The position numbers were made by a program, and so were the translations under genes. From assembly GCA_027943335.1 (NCBI GenBank), contig BSBK01000881.1, positions 124,001 to 188,000 of the forward strand: a stretch of 64,000 bases of DNA, written 5' to 3'. The stretch's first letter is position 1. The number at the start of each line of letters is the position of its first letter. The notes under the pieces are model-generated. The model was not told the DNA's origin. It searched no databases and saw nothing but the letters and a program-made list of their open reading frames with translations. Positions 1 through 10,920 of this stretch are shown here, piece after piece. Origin of the DNA: Chamaecyparis obtusa (lineage: Eukaryota; Streptophyta; Pinopsida; Cupressales; Cupressaceae).

Positions 1-314
1 ACTTTTTATCTTCTTTTTTTTTTTTTGTATTTTCTCCTTTTTCAATTTTTTTGTTTCCATATCATCAAGGCACCTATTTTCTAGGTTTTCACCAAGAAAA
101 CATCTTTTTGAGGATCATTTGTAAATGTTTTTGGCTTTCATCATGCTCAATTTTCCACTATTTTTATCTTTTCTGCATTTCTGATTTGTTTTCTCTTTTC
201 TGATTTTCAATGTTTTTCAAATTTTTAGGATCTCTTTTGACTATATACAATAAATATGATGTTTTCTCATCTAATTTTTTGATACTCTTTTTTCTTTATA
301 CCCTTTCAGTTGCT
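1..314 (-). other. G1 3' non-coding flank, pyrimidine-rich
   Basis: No gene is visible. The segment lies just downstream of the G1 integrase stop (minus strand) and is full of T and C runs on the plus strand. It shares phrases such as CATCAAGGCAC and CTAGGTTTTCAC with 51300-51560, which occupies the same place behind the G2 integrase, so it is best read as the 3' untranslated part of a gypsy element. The 3' LTR boundary is not visible and probably lies left of the window. Confidence 0.55.
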
Positions 315-1534
315 TCATGTGTAAAACCTTTTCAGGTGTATACTATTGATTGGTTCTTGCAACTCTTCTCCTTCACAATCAGCTAGTTTGTAAGTGCCAG
401 TGCCAAAAAATGAAGTGATCCCAAAATGTCCTAACCAGTTTGCTTCCCATTTTCCTTTCTTCTCCCTCTCTACTTGATTCTTGGGATTTTCTCACAAAAC
501 TAGGTCACCTATTTGGAATGCCCTCAATTTGATATGTTTGTTATAGTTTCCGGTCATTCAATTCTGATACACTTTTAATTGGTCAAAAGCTTGTTGTTAT
601 CTTTCATCTAGCAGCTCTAGTTCATGTAACCTAGAAACCCTATAGTATTCTTCACTTAATAACCCATGTAATGAACCTCTTAAAGACAGAATGTCTACCT
701 CCAAAGATAAAAATAGTTATGGTCCATACACTAGAGAAAATGGTGTAGCTCTTGTTGGCGTTCTAATGCTCCTTCTATAAGCCCATAGAGTAGGGTTTAG
801 TTGAATTTTCCAATCTCTACCTGAATTATCCATAGTTCTCTTCAATATTTTTAGGATGTTCTTGTTTGTAGCTTCTTCTTGCGTATTACCTTATGGGTAG
901 TATATTGAAGATGAGTGATGTACCATATGAAATTTTGCACATAATTCTTTCAAATCCACATTTTTGAAATATTTTTCAATATGCATTATGATGGCATGAG
1001 GAACACCATATCTACAAATTATGTGATTTAATATGAACAAGGATATTTTTTTTCCTGTGGCAGTGTATAAGGGTACAACTTCCACCCATTTGGTAAAATA
1101 CTCTGTTGCAGTAATGATAAATTTATTAGATCCAAACCCCATTGATAAAAGGGCCAAGGTGTAGTCATAGAATGAAGCTCTTATGTTGGTACATGGATCA
1201 AGTTCCCATGATATTGACATTTACAATAGGTTTTTACAAAGTGACAATCATCCTTTTCCATAGAAGGACAAAAATATCCTATCCTAAGAAGTTTCTTAGC
1301 TAGGGTTAAACTATTTGAACGCAACCCACAAATCCCCTCATGAAATTATTTTAAGGCTATGGTTGATTCATCTTTCTCTAGACACCTTAGAAGTATTCCA
1401 TCTAAAATTTTATGATATAACATGTCAGATATCAAGGTGTGGTGAGAGGCTATTCAGATAAAGCTTTTCTTATGATTTCTTGTTTGGTCTATGGGTAATA
1501 TTTGGTCTTTCAAGTAGGTGTAAATGGCTCAATA
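315..1534 (-). pseudogene. G1 integrase remnant
   Basis: Integrase would insert the cDNA into the host genome. On the minus strand I can follow a zinc-binding part (about 1230-1380; GYFCPSMEKDDC, then CKCQYHGN), the core with WGLDLI (about 1120-1150), YFTKWVEVVPL (near 1080), and a C-terminal segment at 315-600 reading GDLVL, ENPKNQ and LKRFYT before the stop. The second catalytic Asp is lost: IIMHIEKYFKN occupies the place where the family has an ITDNG-type motif. A Glu-containing QGNAQEEATNK follows at about 830-880. Several stops and frame changes are present. The C-terminal part closely matches 51610-51850 of G2, which supports the assignment. Confidence 0.85.
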
Positions 1535-2040
1535 CTAAGGTGATTCATGTCCCATTAATATACAAATGGTATTATGATGGGAAGGGTCAAATGCAGGTTT
1601 CTCAACTTCTTCTACCAGGAATTCATATATGGCGCTTTGATCTAGTATTTGGAGAAGTGGTGCCAAAGTGGCCATTGCATCTGCTTCTTTATTCTTATCC
1701 CTCGGCACTTTCTCAAATGCGATTAGAGTGAAGTATTTCTTAAGATTCTCAATCATGTTCTTTTATGGTATCAACTTATCATCTTTAGTTTGATACTTGT
1801 CATTGATTTGATTAATAACCAGTTGGGAATCTCCATAGATTTGTAGCTCTGTTACTTTCCATTCTAATGCCAACGTTATGCTAATAACCAATGCTTCATA
1901 CTCAGCTATTTTTTTCATGCATGGGAATAGAAATTTGTATGATTTTTGAATTGTAGACCCTTGAGGAATAATCAATAGTATCCCTGCTCCTGACCCATGT
2001 TGTGTATAGGAGCCATCAAAATATAATTGCCATGTTTTTG
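1535..2040 (-). pseudogene. G1 second (archaeal-type) RNase H remnant
   Basis: RNase H degrades the RNA strand of the RNA-DNA hybrid during reverse transcription. The segment shows YFDGSYTQHGSGAG (about 2000-2037), AEYEAL, YGDSQLVINQIN and DKNKEADAMATLA in order, so the four acidic positions expected of an RNase H fold are all present. It lies between the RT-linked RNase H and the integrase, the place occupied by the extra archaeal-type RNase H of Tat-lineage elements. A stop (TAA, around 1760) and a frame change interrupt it. The same domain is found in G2 at 52734-53340. Confidence 0.8.
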
Positions 2041-2159
2041 CTTCAATATTAATGATTTTAGAATCTAGAAATTATACTTGGATTGGATGTTCATCTTGTA
2101 AAGGTGATTCTTCTAATTGATCATCTATTACTTGGCCTTTGATAGATTTTCATTCCACA

Positions 2160-2640
2160 TACTCTATGTCAAATTCACTTAGAACCGTGACCCATTTGGC
2201 CAATCTCCCATTCAATGTTGTTTTGCTAAGAAGATATTTCAAGGGATCAATCTTTGCGATGAGTCAAATCTTGTGGGATAACATATAATGGTGTAGTTTC
2301 TGGGAAGCAAAAATTAAGGCCAAGAATGCTCTTTCAATGAAGGTGTAGTTCAACTCATACTTCACCAATGTTCTACTTATGTAGTATATGGCCTTTTCCT
2401 TTCCAACTTTGTCGTCTTGAGCCAAGTGTGTCCCTAATGCATGTTTTGTTGCTGAGATATATAAAATTAAGGGCTTGCCTTTGATTGGTGGCATTAATGT
2501 TGGAGGATTCATTAGGTACTTCTTCAATAATGTGAATGCTTCTTCACATTTCTCATCCCATTTGAACACTGTGTCCTTGTGAAGGAGTTGAGTGAAATTA
2601 TGGCACTTTTCTACTAATTGAGAGATGAACCTTCTAATGG
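2160..2640 (-). pseudogene. G1 RT-linked RNase H remnant, catalytically degenerate
   Basis: This is the first RNase H, directly behind the reverse transcriptase. FKWDEKCEEAF, LMPPIKGKPLILYISAT, KAIYYISRTLVKYELNY and ERAFLALIFASQKLHHY read in order. Where most gypsy elements have an Asp-containing segment this copy has LYISATKHALG, so the catalytic Asp is missing. In the Tat lineage the original RNase H is known to have degenerated after a second one was acquired, so this is probably ancestral and not recent decay. Frame is open from 2569 to 2264 and breaks on both sides. Confidence 0.78.
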
Positions 2641-3620
2641 ATTGGATCCTTCCTTGAAGAGCTCACATTTAAGTAATATTTTGAGGTGTCCCCATTTCCA
2701 TGATTGATTTTACTTTGGCTGGGTCTACCTCTATCCCTTTTGCTGAAACTATGTATCCTAATAGTTTTCTTGATGGTACATCGAATGCACATTTCTTTGG
2801 ATTTAACCTTACATTGAATTGCTCCAATCTAGTAAAAATCCTTTCAAAAATGGGTAGATGTTCTTCCCTTGAGTGGGATTTAGCAAGTATATCATCTACA
2901 TAGTCCTCCATAAACTTGTACATCATGTCATGAAATATGGTCGTCATGGCTCTTTAATAAGTTTCCCTAGCATTATTTAGACCAAAGGGCATAACATTCT
3001 AGTAGAATATTCCCCATGCGCATGTAAATGCTATCTTGTCCTGATCCTCAGGTGCTATCTTTATTTGATTATAACCACTAAACCCATCCATAAGTGAGTA
3101 CATTGAATGTCCTACTGTTAGGTCCACAATGGCGTCTATGCTTGGTAGAGGGAAGTCATATTTTGGACATGCAAGATTAAGATCTTTAAAGTCTGTGCAA
3201 ATTATGATAAACTTATCTACCTTGGAAACTAGCACAATGTTTGAAATCTACTTGGCATAATCAATGGATCTTATAAACCCTACTTTCAGAAATTTTTCCA
3301 GCTCCACTGTCACAAGTAAAGCTATGTGTGGATGCAACTTTCTTAGTTTCTGCTTAACCGGTCTTACTCCTCTAATATTCAAATGATGAATGATTAAATT
3401 TGGATCTAGTCCTGGCATATCATCATATGACCATGCAAAATTGATATATTTTTCTTTGAAGAATTTGATGAAATCCTTTCTTTCCACATTAGATAGGGAT
3501 GATGTTAGGTGTATGATTCTTGGCTCTGATTTTGACCCAATGTTCACTTTCTTTGTTGGTTCAATTAAGATAGGTGATCTTTCCTCATAGTACTTGGGAA
3601 AAGTATCCAACCTTTATTCC
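2641..3620 (-). pseudogene. G1 reverse transcriptase remnant
   Basis: Copies the element's RNA into DNA. Read leftward from 3610: WSYDDMPGLDPNLIIHHLNI, PVKQKLRKLHP, ICTDFKDLNLACPKYDFPLP, SLMDGFSGYNQIKIAPEDQ, FTCAWG, then FHDMMYKFMEDYVDDILAKS and RLNPKKCAF. The YVDD active-site motif (near 2895) and the upstream LMDGFSGY Asp are intact. Stops at about 3246, 2997 and 2955 break the frame into three blocks (3610-3248, 3235-2999, 2947-2669). Strong family match; not functional as it stands. Confidence 0.9.
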
Positions 3621-3743
3621 TTAGGTGCCTCTATTGGGTTTTCACCTTTAGAGACATTCCTTATTTCTTTTTCTTTTTGATTTAATATTTCCACCATGTG
3701 GTTTTCAACATTAGATTCTTTCCATTTTTTTTAATTTTTTTTT

Positions 3744-4850
3744 TCACTTTTTTTCCAAACTAAAAGGTTGAATACTCTTCTTTGTCAATTTTTCTTGATA
3801 TTCCATGGTAGAAGAAGGCTCAACTACATTAAGGTATTGGGACACCAAGTTATCATTCAAGAATGTGGGTAGGATGGTAGGTTTGATGGAATCCCACTCA
3901 ATTAGGTCTAGATAGATAAGGAATAAAGGATTGAAGTTTTGGGTTGGTTCGATATGGTTTAAGGACATGACCTCATTTGAAGGTTTGAACATTTCAGTAT
4001 CCCTCATATCTATGATATGTGAATCTTCAAGATGCTCTAGAGAACTAGGGTCAAAATCTTCCTCGCTAGGATCATGTTGGGTCTCTAATGGGTAAAACTC
4101 TCTTGGATTAAATCTAGGGTTAGATTCCCCTATAGTAGGTCTCCATGTTGGAACATAAGGCTCTCCTACACATTTATTTCCTTCAATTTCTTGACTTGGT
4201 ACATTATCTAAGATCTCTTGGCTAGAAATTGAAGTTTGATTCTGATTTGATCTTGAGGCTTGTTCTTTTCCCTTTCTGGATGTATAAGTATGGATGACAT
4301 CAACCTCTTTATCTTGACATGACTCACTTGAAAATGAGTCCCATTCCCAATTTTTCAAATCTTCATCGCTTTGGGAACCTAGTTGTAAAATTTGGTCATA
4401 AACCAAGGGATACTTCTTTTGAGTATACCCTTGTTCTAGGTACTCCAATCTAGTGTTTTCTTTACTATCTCTCCATGACATTTTAATAGGTTCTATTAGT
4501 CCTTCATTTCTTATACCTAAAGGTCCTTGTCCTTTATACCCCATCTTTTTCATTATTTGAAATCCTTTGCCATATTGATGAGTAGGAATGCTTATGTTTT
4601 GAATGAGCTTTTCATGAGCACTTGATTCCTCATCCTTATATAACCAGTTCAAGATTTCATTATCTTCTTCCTTAATGGATGAATAAGTGCTTTCTCTTAA
4701 AAATTGATCATTATATTTATGAGGTAGAATAGATGGTCTTCCATGGGATTTTGGAGATAAGGGTAGATCCATCATGGATAAGGAGTATTCACCTACACCC
4801 TTTTGTTTGATTTGACATTGCTTTTCAAAATTCTTCATCATGTGATCCAT
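3744..4850 (-). CDS. G1 G-patch ORF (protease-RT linker of the polyprotein)
   Basis: The longest uninterrupted frame of the element, 368 codons, lies between protease and reverse transcriptase. Residues about 93-126 (YGKGFQIMKKMGYKGQGPLG, then GLIEPIKM) fit the G-patch, a glycine-rich module that binds RNA or DEAH-box helicases in cellular proteins. The rest is acidic and low in complexity. It was presumably a segment of the gag-pol polyprotein rather than a free protein, and the Met at 4850 may be internal. G2 has a degenerate equivalent at about 56027-56100, so the module belongs to the family. Its role in the element is not known to me. Confidence 0.7.
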   Translation of the reverse strand: MDHMMKNFEKQCQIKQKGVGEYSLSMMDLPLSPKSHGRPSILPHKYNDQFLRESTYSSIKEEDNEILNWLYKDEESSAHEKLIQNISIPTHQYGKGFQIMKKMGYKGQGPLGIRNEGLIEPIKMSWRDSKENTRLEYLEQGYTQKKYPLVYDQILQLGSQSDEDLKNWEWDSFSSESCQDKEVDVIHTYTSRKGKEQASRSNQNQTSISSQEILDNVPSQEIEGNKCVGEPYVPTWRPTIGESNPRFNPREFYPLETQHDPSEEDFDPSSLEHLEDSHIIDMRDTEMFKPSNEVMSLNHIEPTQNFNPLFLIYLDLIEWDSIKPTILPTFLNDNLVSQYLNVVEPSSTMEYQEKLTKKSIQPFSLEKK

Positions 4851-5103
4851 CTTTTGATAATGGGCATCTTTGGTGCTAATTTGGATAGATCAAGATGGGT
4901 CTTCTTTTTGTTTCTCAAGAGCACTTTCCTCACTAACCTTCTCTTTTCCTTTCATCGATGCAGTTAAGTTAGTAGGACTTTGATTATTTTCATCAACAAT
5001 TTCTTTTTATTCTTTTTCCTTTCCCTTCAAAGATGGAAGATATTTTGAACTTTTCCCTTGTTCTATTCTTTGGGTCATAGACCCTTCTACATAGATAATC
5101 ACT

Positions 5104-5550
5104 CTATGCTAGAAATGCTCCCCCATCTATGAGGACTCTTTTCACTCTATGCTTGTGGATTAAGACCTCTATATACAAAGGTATATTTTTTGGGTGGTTT
5201 AAAGACATATAATCTTGTTCTAAAAAAGATAGACAATGGGGTACCACAAGATGACCTACCATGTTTTGCAATTTATCTTCATCTAAATTCAAAGGCACAT
5301 TGATCTCCACTAAGGCTTTTTCAAGAATCCCCTTATGAGTTAGTAAAAGATTGGGTAACTCTACAATAGAGATTTGAGTGGGGGTTCTTTGCAATTGATC
5401 TACTAAATTATATTGTTTTGAAGATGAAGATGAGGTTTGATTTGGTAAGACAATTCTTGGGGCACCTCCTGGTAAGGTAATCTTTGATGCTTTCCCCCTA
5501 GTTACAATATTAGATGTTGCTTCTTTTGGCTTTTCTTTCACCACAATCAC
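5104..5550 (-). pseudogene. G1 protease region remnant
   Basis: The frame ends with HKHRVKRVLIDGGAFLA, which places an Asp-Gly-Gly at the position of the aspartic-protease active site; G2 has VLIDNGASLNIF at the same place. Upstream, NLLLTHKGILEKALVEINVP, DEDKLQNMVGHLVVPHCLSF and EQDYMSLNHPKNIPLYIEV align with the corresponding G2 segment at 56664-57011. The frame is lost at 5104, and 4851-5103 is interrupted sequence leading to the G-patch ORF. An aspartic protease would cleave the polyprotein. The residues after the active site are not recoverable in one frame. Confidence 0.65.
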
Positions 5551-5666
5551 ATTTATGGTATTTTTATCACTACTTAGAGTATTGATGGTGTTATCATAAG
5601 TAGAGCCAAGTTAACCTTTTCATTACCTCTTTTGTTATTAGGATTGGTATTTGATGATTCCCCTTT

Positions 5667-7370
5667 TTAATGATTTAAGAAAGGGTTTTTGAAAGCCATA
5701 TGGTCTTCGTTCTTTTGAGGCCCTTCCACTTTTATTATTCCATAATAAATTAGGTCTTGGACAAGATGTTTTAATTTTATGCCCTCATTCATTTTATGTC
5801 CCTTGTTGCGATGGTATTCACAATGATGAGAATCATTCCACCAATTGGGCTTGACTTGGGGTTCATATGGCCTTGATTCGGGTAAGGTGATGATTTTATT
5901 AGCCACCAAAGTCCTGAATTCATTTTCCAAAGGCTCACTTAAAAAGGTGAATTTTCTCTTTTGATATGTGGAAAATAAAGGTTTAGGTTTACTGACATTG
6001 GAATTATTAAAGGCATTGTTGTTGTTGTTGGCATTGTTGTTGTTATGGTAGGATTGTTATTATTGTAAGGGGCATTGGTGATTTGATTGACATTATACCT
6101 TGATTTCAACCCACTTGATAAGTTAAAGGGGGTATCCTTTAAGTTGTGAGCTTCCACAACTCCATCATTCACAAGATTTTTATTATTATTTTTCAACCAT
6201 AGTCTCGGTTTGTCATTGTGATTGTTGGCTCCTTTATTATTGTGTTAATTAGATAAGTTAGGATTGTCATTAGTGTTGGTATAGGGTTTATTATCTTTGA
6301 ATAACTTGATTTCCCCTCTCTTAACCAACAACTCTTCAATTTTTATCCCATTTTTTATAATATTTTTAAAGGTAGGGGAACATTAAAGTTGGAGCCTATA
6401 ATTCATCTCCACATTTAGGTTATTCATAAATATCTCCATTTTTTCCTTTTCACGTATGCTTCGTGGTTATCTTGTGAAGACTGTTCTCTGCCTTTGAAGA
6501 AACCCTAGGAAAGATTCACCATCTCGTTGTTTAGTATCACATAGGTTAAGCATAGTGATCTCATGCTCGATGTTTTAGGAATAGTGAGTCACAAATTTGG
6601 AGGCTAATTCCGGCAATGTCTTTATCCCTTGTGGAAGTTCCAAGAACCATTCCATGGCTTGGCCTCCTAAACTTCTTAGAAAAAGTCTCATTAGATAAGT
6701 TGTGCCATGCATGAATTTGATACTTAGAGCTCAAAACTCTCTAAGGTGGTCTTGTGGGTTTGATTTACCCATATATTTATAATATTTTGGAAAGACCGCA
6801 TTTATTGGAAAAGGTGTCATAACCAAGCTTTTATCAAAAGGAAATGGGCACAACGCCTCAATAGAAAATGGCTTAGGTTCAACTACCTTCTTCATTATGT
6901 CGATTTGTGCTTGGGACATTTTTAATTTTTTATTCATTTCACCTATTGGATTATCATCTTCCTTATCTTTCTTAAGATGATATACGTCATAATCATGTGG
7001 AAGTTTCACCCCTTCTTGGGCTAAATTTAGGAAATATCTTTCCCTATCTCTTTCTATTAGTTTGTCCATGACTTCAAGAAATTTGATGTCTTGAGCCACC
7101 CTATTGGCTTTATCTTTGAGTATTTCTTTAGGCCCTTGATTGGCATGATTATTTTTTTTATTATTTCCTCCTTGGATGTAATCGTGAAATGCAAAATTTC
7201 TATCCATTGGATCAGTTCTCTTTTCAAAAAGATTAGGGAGACTATCCCCTTGGTTGTGATTTACGAAAGAGTTTTGAGATTCAAATTCAGGGACCTCTTT
7301 TGCAATGCAAGTGTTATCTTCTTGTGAAGATAACTTGAGTCTATGAGATCGTGTAGAAATTGACAGTCAA
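5667..7370 (-). pseudogene. G1 gag remnant with degenerate zinc knuckle
   Basis: Gag forms the particle and packages RNA. Blocks of one minus-strand protein can be followed: a start region at about 7370 (TTG where G2 has ATG, before a TV...TRS motif shared with G2), MDRNFAFHDYIQGG and PFPFDKSLVMTPFPINAVFP (7207-6731), a broken centre (6197-6730) and a C-terminal block at 5930-5667 with HCEYHRNKGHKMNEG. That last motif is a Cys-X2-His-X4-His-X4-Cys knuckle whose final Cys has become Gly. PQDHLREF at 6731 also occurs in G2. Frameshifts lie near 5935, 6200 and 6730. Confidence 0.75.
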
Positions 7371-9147
7371 CAAGGTTTGATTTCAAATTATTTTCCCCAA
7401 ACTTGGTAATTGTTTTTTTTATGAAGAGATTAAAAATATAAGATGAATTTTCAAAATGGATATCTCTTACTTGTTGTACATTTTTTTCAAATAAAGAAAT
7501 CACAAATACACTTGTTCTTTTTAACCCTCTACACAAAAAGTGTTTGAATTTGTAAGGATGTTATCACAGGTTTTTCGCAAAAAGAACTTCAAGCAATCTA
7601 CCTAGTTCACAAGTTGGTTCGTAAAGATGGCTCTAAAAGGTAGGCTTTGCTATTTTAACAAGGTATTTAATCAAGATTCTATTCAAAATGGACATTAAGT
7701 TTTCATCCCCCAAAATTAGGAGGCTTCCCACCACCGGTATATCAGAGTATTGTGCAATCCCGAAGCACTACTCGAGGAAGTTTGAAAGCTTAATATCCTT
7801 TTGTCACACGCCCCATCAAGGATGCATACATTTCATTTTATAGTGGGTTGGATTTTTATAGAAAAGGAAAATGTATACCACTTTTGGATGTCCCTCTCAT
7901 TGGCCTCGTTAAGGAAAAACTTGAGAGGCGAGCCCACTAAAGATCTAGCATGTTCATATTGAAAGTGATAAAAATGGAATTAAGAGATAGGTTTTGGGAG
8001 TTTGATTCACCAAAATGTGAAGAGCATATCCCTATCTATTCTTTCTTCCCAAACACTATTAACAATGTTCACTTTCCAAAACCCACTAACTAATGGGAAT
8101 TGAATATTTCCACTCTTTTCCACAAACAAGGGGTTGTTTGATTTAGTGCTTGATTTTATCCTTTAAGCTATTTAATTACTAGATTTGAACAAAAATCACA
8201 AGGCCACAATTTAAAGAAAATTTGACCAAGTTTAGGCTTACCTTCAATCAAAGCTAGCAAAGGCTAGGGGAATTTTTGATGATTTTTCCATGATTTAGAC
8301 TCACCTAGTTGCGATTGTTCCTTCCTTTTTGCCTCTCCTCAAACAAGTTAGTCAACACTAACAAGAAAAAATGAAGAAAAAAAAGAATAAAATTGAAATC
8401 TAACCTTATTTATCAAATTTGAATTAAATTGATTAAGGAAAGTAAATCCAATTTAATGAAGAAAATTTAGATTTGTAGGCTTCTTTGTAGGCTTCTACAA
8501 TCTTCAAATATTTTTCATATACCTCAGTTTCTTGTTGCGAGTTCTTCAAAACTAGCTTGATATGTGCTATATTCTCCTCTTTGATCCTTTTAGCTAATGC
8601 TTTTCCTTCATTATTAAATCTGGTCTTTGGATTTTTGACATTTTTATGGCCAGTCACCCTACAAACATAGAAAAATCATTTTCTGAATGTTACATTTTGT
8701 AAATTTGCAATTTAATCAAATGCAAAACATAATCTATTAAATCCACTATTTAAATGATTGAAATCATTGTTAAAACTTTTAAATGCACTATAGTAAAAAC
8801 TTAAAAGTGCAGAAAAAAAAAGTTAGATATGTTTCTTTAATAAGAAAAGGCATTAAAAGAAATCCTCAAACGTGTTGCAGAACAGATTGAATGCACTCCA
8901 GAGTCAGGGCACATGCGCTGAAAGAATTTAGACAAGAAGATAGAAAGATTGAACGCACTGAAATCTTGTGCAAAGGTGCACAACTTTACTATAGAAGCGT
9001 TATTTCAGACCTTGTACGCACTGTAGAAATAGGTGTACGTGCTGCAAAAACTAGCAAAAATGCTTAAAAACTTGCAAAATAGAGAACAAAACAAGGATTT
9101 ACAAGAAAAATTCAATTTCTCTAAAATTAAAATTAACGAGGCCTAGT
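7371..9147 (-). other. G1 leader between primer site and gag
   Basis: About 1.8 kb of mostly non-coding sequence lies between the primer site and gag, long leaders being usual in the Tat lineage. A 74-codon Lys/Glu-rich frame at 8657-8433 (minus; begins MTGHKNVKNPKTRFNNEG) has no relative I recognise. Tat-type elements sometimes carry an extra ORF upstream of gag, but this frame is short and could be chance. Segment 7800-7870 resembles 10450-10500 of the G3 fragment (both contain ATTTTATAGTGGG), which ties the two leaders to related families. Confidence 0.5.
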
Positions 9148-9165
9148 GCCCCACGGTGGGCACCA
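9148..9165 (-). promoter_or_regulatory. G1 primer-binding site (Lys-tRNA type)
   Basis: On the minus strand the sequence reads TGGTGCCCACCGTGGGGC, 18 nt that closely resemble the TGGCGCCCA-type primer site complementary to the 3' end of a lysine tRNA used by many plant gypsy elements. It lies three bases from the inner end of the 5' LTR (plus-strand TGTGTACTTGG, from 9169). This fixes the element's direction and the start of its internal region. Confidence 0.8.
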
Positions 9166-9168
9166 CTT

Positions 9169-10120
9169 TGTGTACTTGGATTAGTACCTTCATAGGGTTA
9201 GCATCATCAATAACTCAAAATAATAATTAAATTACCACAAATAGCAATCTAATTAAGCAAAATTAAAGATGATTGAGTACTCTATGGATCTCTAATTAGG
9301 GATGCTAATGAAGAGCTCTCAACAAGCTTCCATTAGTGACAATCTAAAACAATTAATTCCAAAAGAAATTAGAAAACATGATAAGCAAAGCTAAAACAAT
9401 TAATTACAAAAGAAATTAGCAAATATGATAAGCAAAGCTAAAATGATTGAGCTCTCAGAAAATATGATAAGCAAAGCTAAAAATAATAATTCCAAAATAA
9501 ATTACTCTAATTAGCTCCTAGATTTGCCTTTCTAGCTTAAAATTGTAAGAGGTTTGATGCTATTCAAATAATTGTGGATGATTATTGATTGAATTATGCC
9601 TTTCTTTTATAGATTTTGGCAAGGGTAAGGGGTAGACTTGATTTGATCATGGTTGGGTTAGGGTTAAGTCCATGGTTCCACCTTTGGAGACCATTTAAAT
9701 ATTTTTTCCTCAAAGATTGGGACAAGAGGACAAAATGGGTGGACAAGATTCTTTCTCATTATGGGTGGTGGATATTCGATGTGATCTTGATCCATGTGAG
9801 CTTGGTTCTCAAATCCTATTGGTTGATGCATTTTCTTCCCATTTGGTGGTTGAGGGTAAATAAGATTTAATTAATTTAATTTAATTAATATGTTTAGCCA
9901 TGTGTACCCCTTGAATGGGTTGATTTGATTTAAATGAACTATGCAATTAATTGATTTATCATGATTTATTTGATTTAAATTGATTTTATCATTTTTTATT
10001 TTCAATTAAATTTGGATTATGGTTTGATTGCAATTTTGCTTTGATTTTAGCTTGATTTGATTTAATTTCCTTTATTTTACCTTGGTTGCTCACATGAATT
10101 AATCTTGCCCATTTTCAGGT
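9169..10120 (-). repeat. G1 5' LTR (outer edge estimated)
   Basis: The inner end is set by the primer site and begins TGTGTACTTGG on the plus strand. The outer end is not certain; I place it near 10120, where the sequence changes from AT-rich TTAATTAATTT patterns to leader-like sequence. No second copy is in the window to confirm the boundary. It contains no supported gene. Confidence 0.5.
9350..9490. repeat. Short degenerate tandem repeat in G1 LTR
   Basis: The phrase GATAAGCAAAGCTAAAA recurs at 9380, 9427 and 9466, with AATTCCAAAAGAAATTAG-like sequence between, giving about three imperfect units of 39-47 bp. It probably arose by local duplication. Confidence 0.6.
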
Positions 10121-10920
10121 GATTACATTAGCCAAGTAGTAACATCAATGAGGGCTCAATGTGGTGAATTTCTTGGGGCTGTTACTATTTGTCTTGCAAA
10201 AGTATTACCAACCTTTTGAAGGTAGTCTGAGTAGCATCTAAATTTGGGTTTTTAATAAGGGCATCCATTCACAATTGTCTCCCATAGTTGCACAAGCAGG
10301 ATTGAGGCCTATAGCCCTATGAGTAGTCAAATCTGTGTAGTCTCGTAAGCAAGATTCAAGCAAATCTACTCTACATAAGATCCAAGCATGTTCATGGAAA
10401 AGATCAAGTCAAGGTTCCATGAACAAGATCAAGTATGTCTTCTGAGATTTTCATCTCAAGGAAGCATCAAATTTTATAGTGGGGTGGAAGGGTTGGCTTA
10501 AAACCTGTCCCCACTTGGGTTGTTCCTAGGAGCTTTTTACCTCAACCATCAGGCCCTCTAATTAGGAATACAATAAAAGAAAGAGGATTGGAAGCTTAGA
10601 GGTCTAGATTTATGATTCTCCATGAAGAAGAAGAGCATAATATCCTATCTCATGTCATTTTCTCCTATCAAGAATATCAAGCAAGCTTTAACAATCAATT
10701 TACCCCAAATTAACCCCAAATTGCAAGCTAATTTTTTAGTTTCTAATTTTTCCAAAGGGGAAAGAGCATAATCCTCTACTTCATTTGTAAATTGACCTCA
10801 AATTATTATTAAATTCCTAGAAATAACCAGAGTAATGTTTTGATTTCTCCTTCAAGGTAACCTACAAAAATACCATTAGTAGTCTTATTCGTGCTGATCT
10901 TTTGGAAAATTCGACATGTA
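10121..10920 (-). mobile_element. G3 gypsy leader fragment, outer part
   Basis: No gene is visible. The stretch around 10450-10500 resembles the G1 leader at 7800-7870, and beyond C-I the sequence continues at 18120 into a second Lys-type primer site (18438-18455). I infer that 10121-10920 and 18120-18455 were once one leader of a minus-strand gypsy element, split by the C-I insertion. The left limit is approximate. Confidence 0.45.

Larger units (their letters stand above)
315..10120 (-). mobile_element. Ty3/gypsy Tat-type retrotransposon G1 (3' end outside window)
   Basis: A minus-strand LTR retrotransposon read right to left: 5' LTR (from 9169), Lys-type primer site, long leader, gag, protease, G-patch ORF, reverse transcriptase, first RNase H, second RNase H and integrase ending at 315. 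The order RT-RNase H-integrase identifies Ty3/gypsy. A second, archaeal-type RNase H behind the first is known from the Tat/Ogre/Retand lineage. All frames carry stops or frameshifts except the 368-codon G-patch ORF, so the element is dead. The right edge, about 10120, is estimated from where leader-like sequence of another gypsy element (G3) begins. Confidence 0.85.

Noticed and set aside
9616..9870. 84-codon Trp-rich plus-strand frame inside the G1 LTR
   Set aside because: No family resemblance, lies within an LTR and has no conserved partner in the window; the frame is probably chance.
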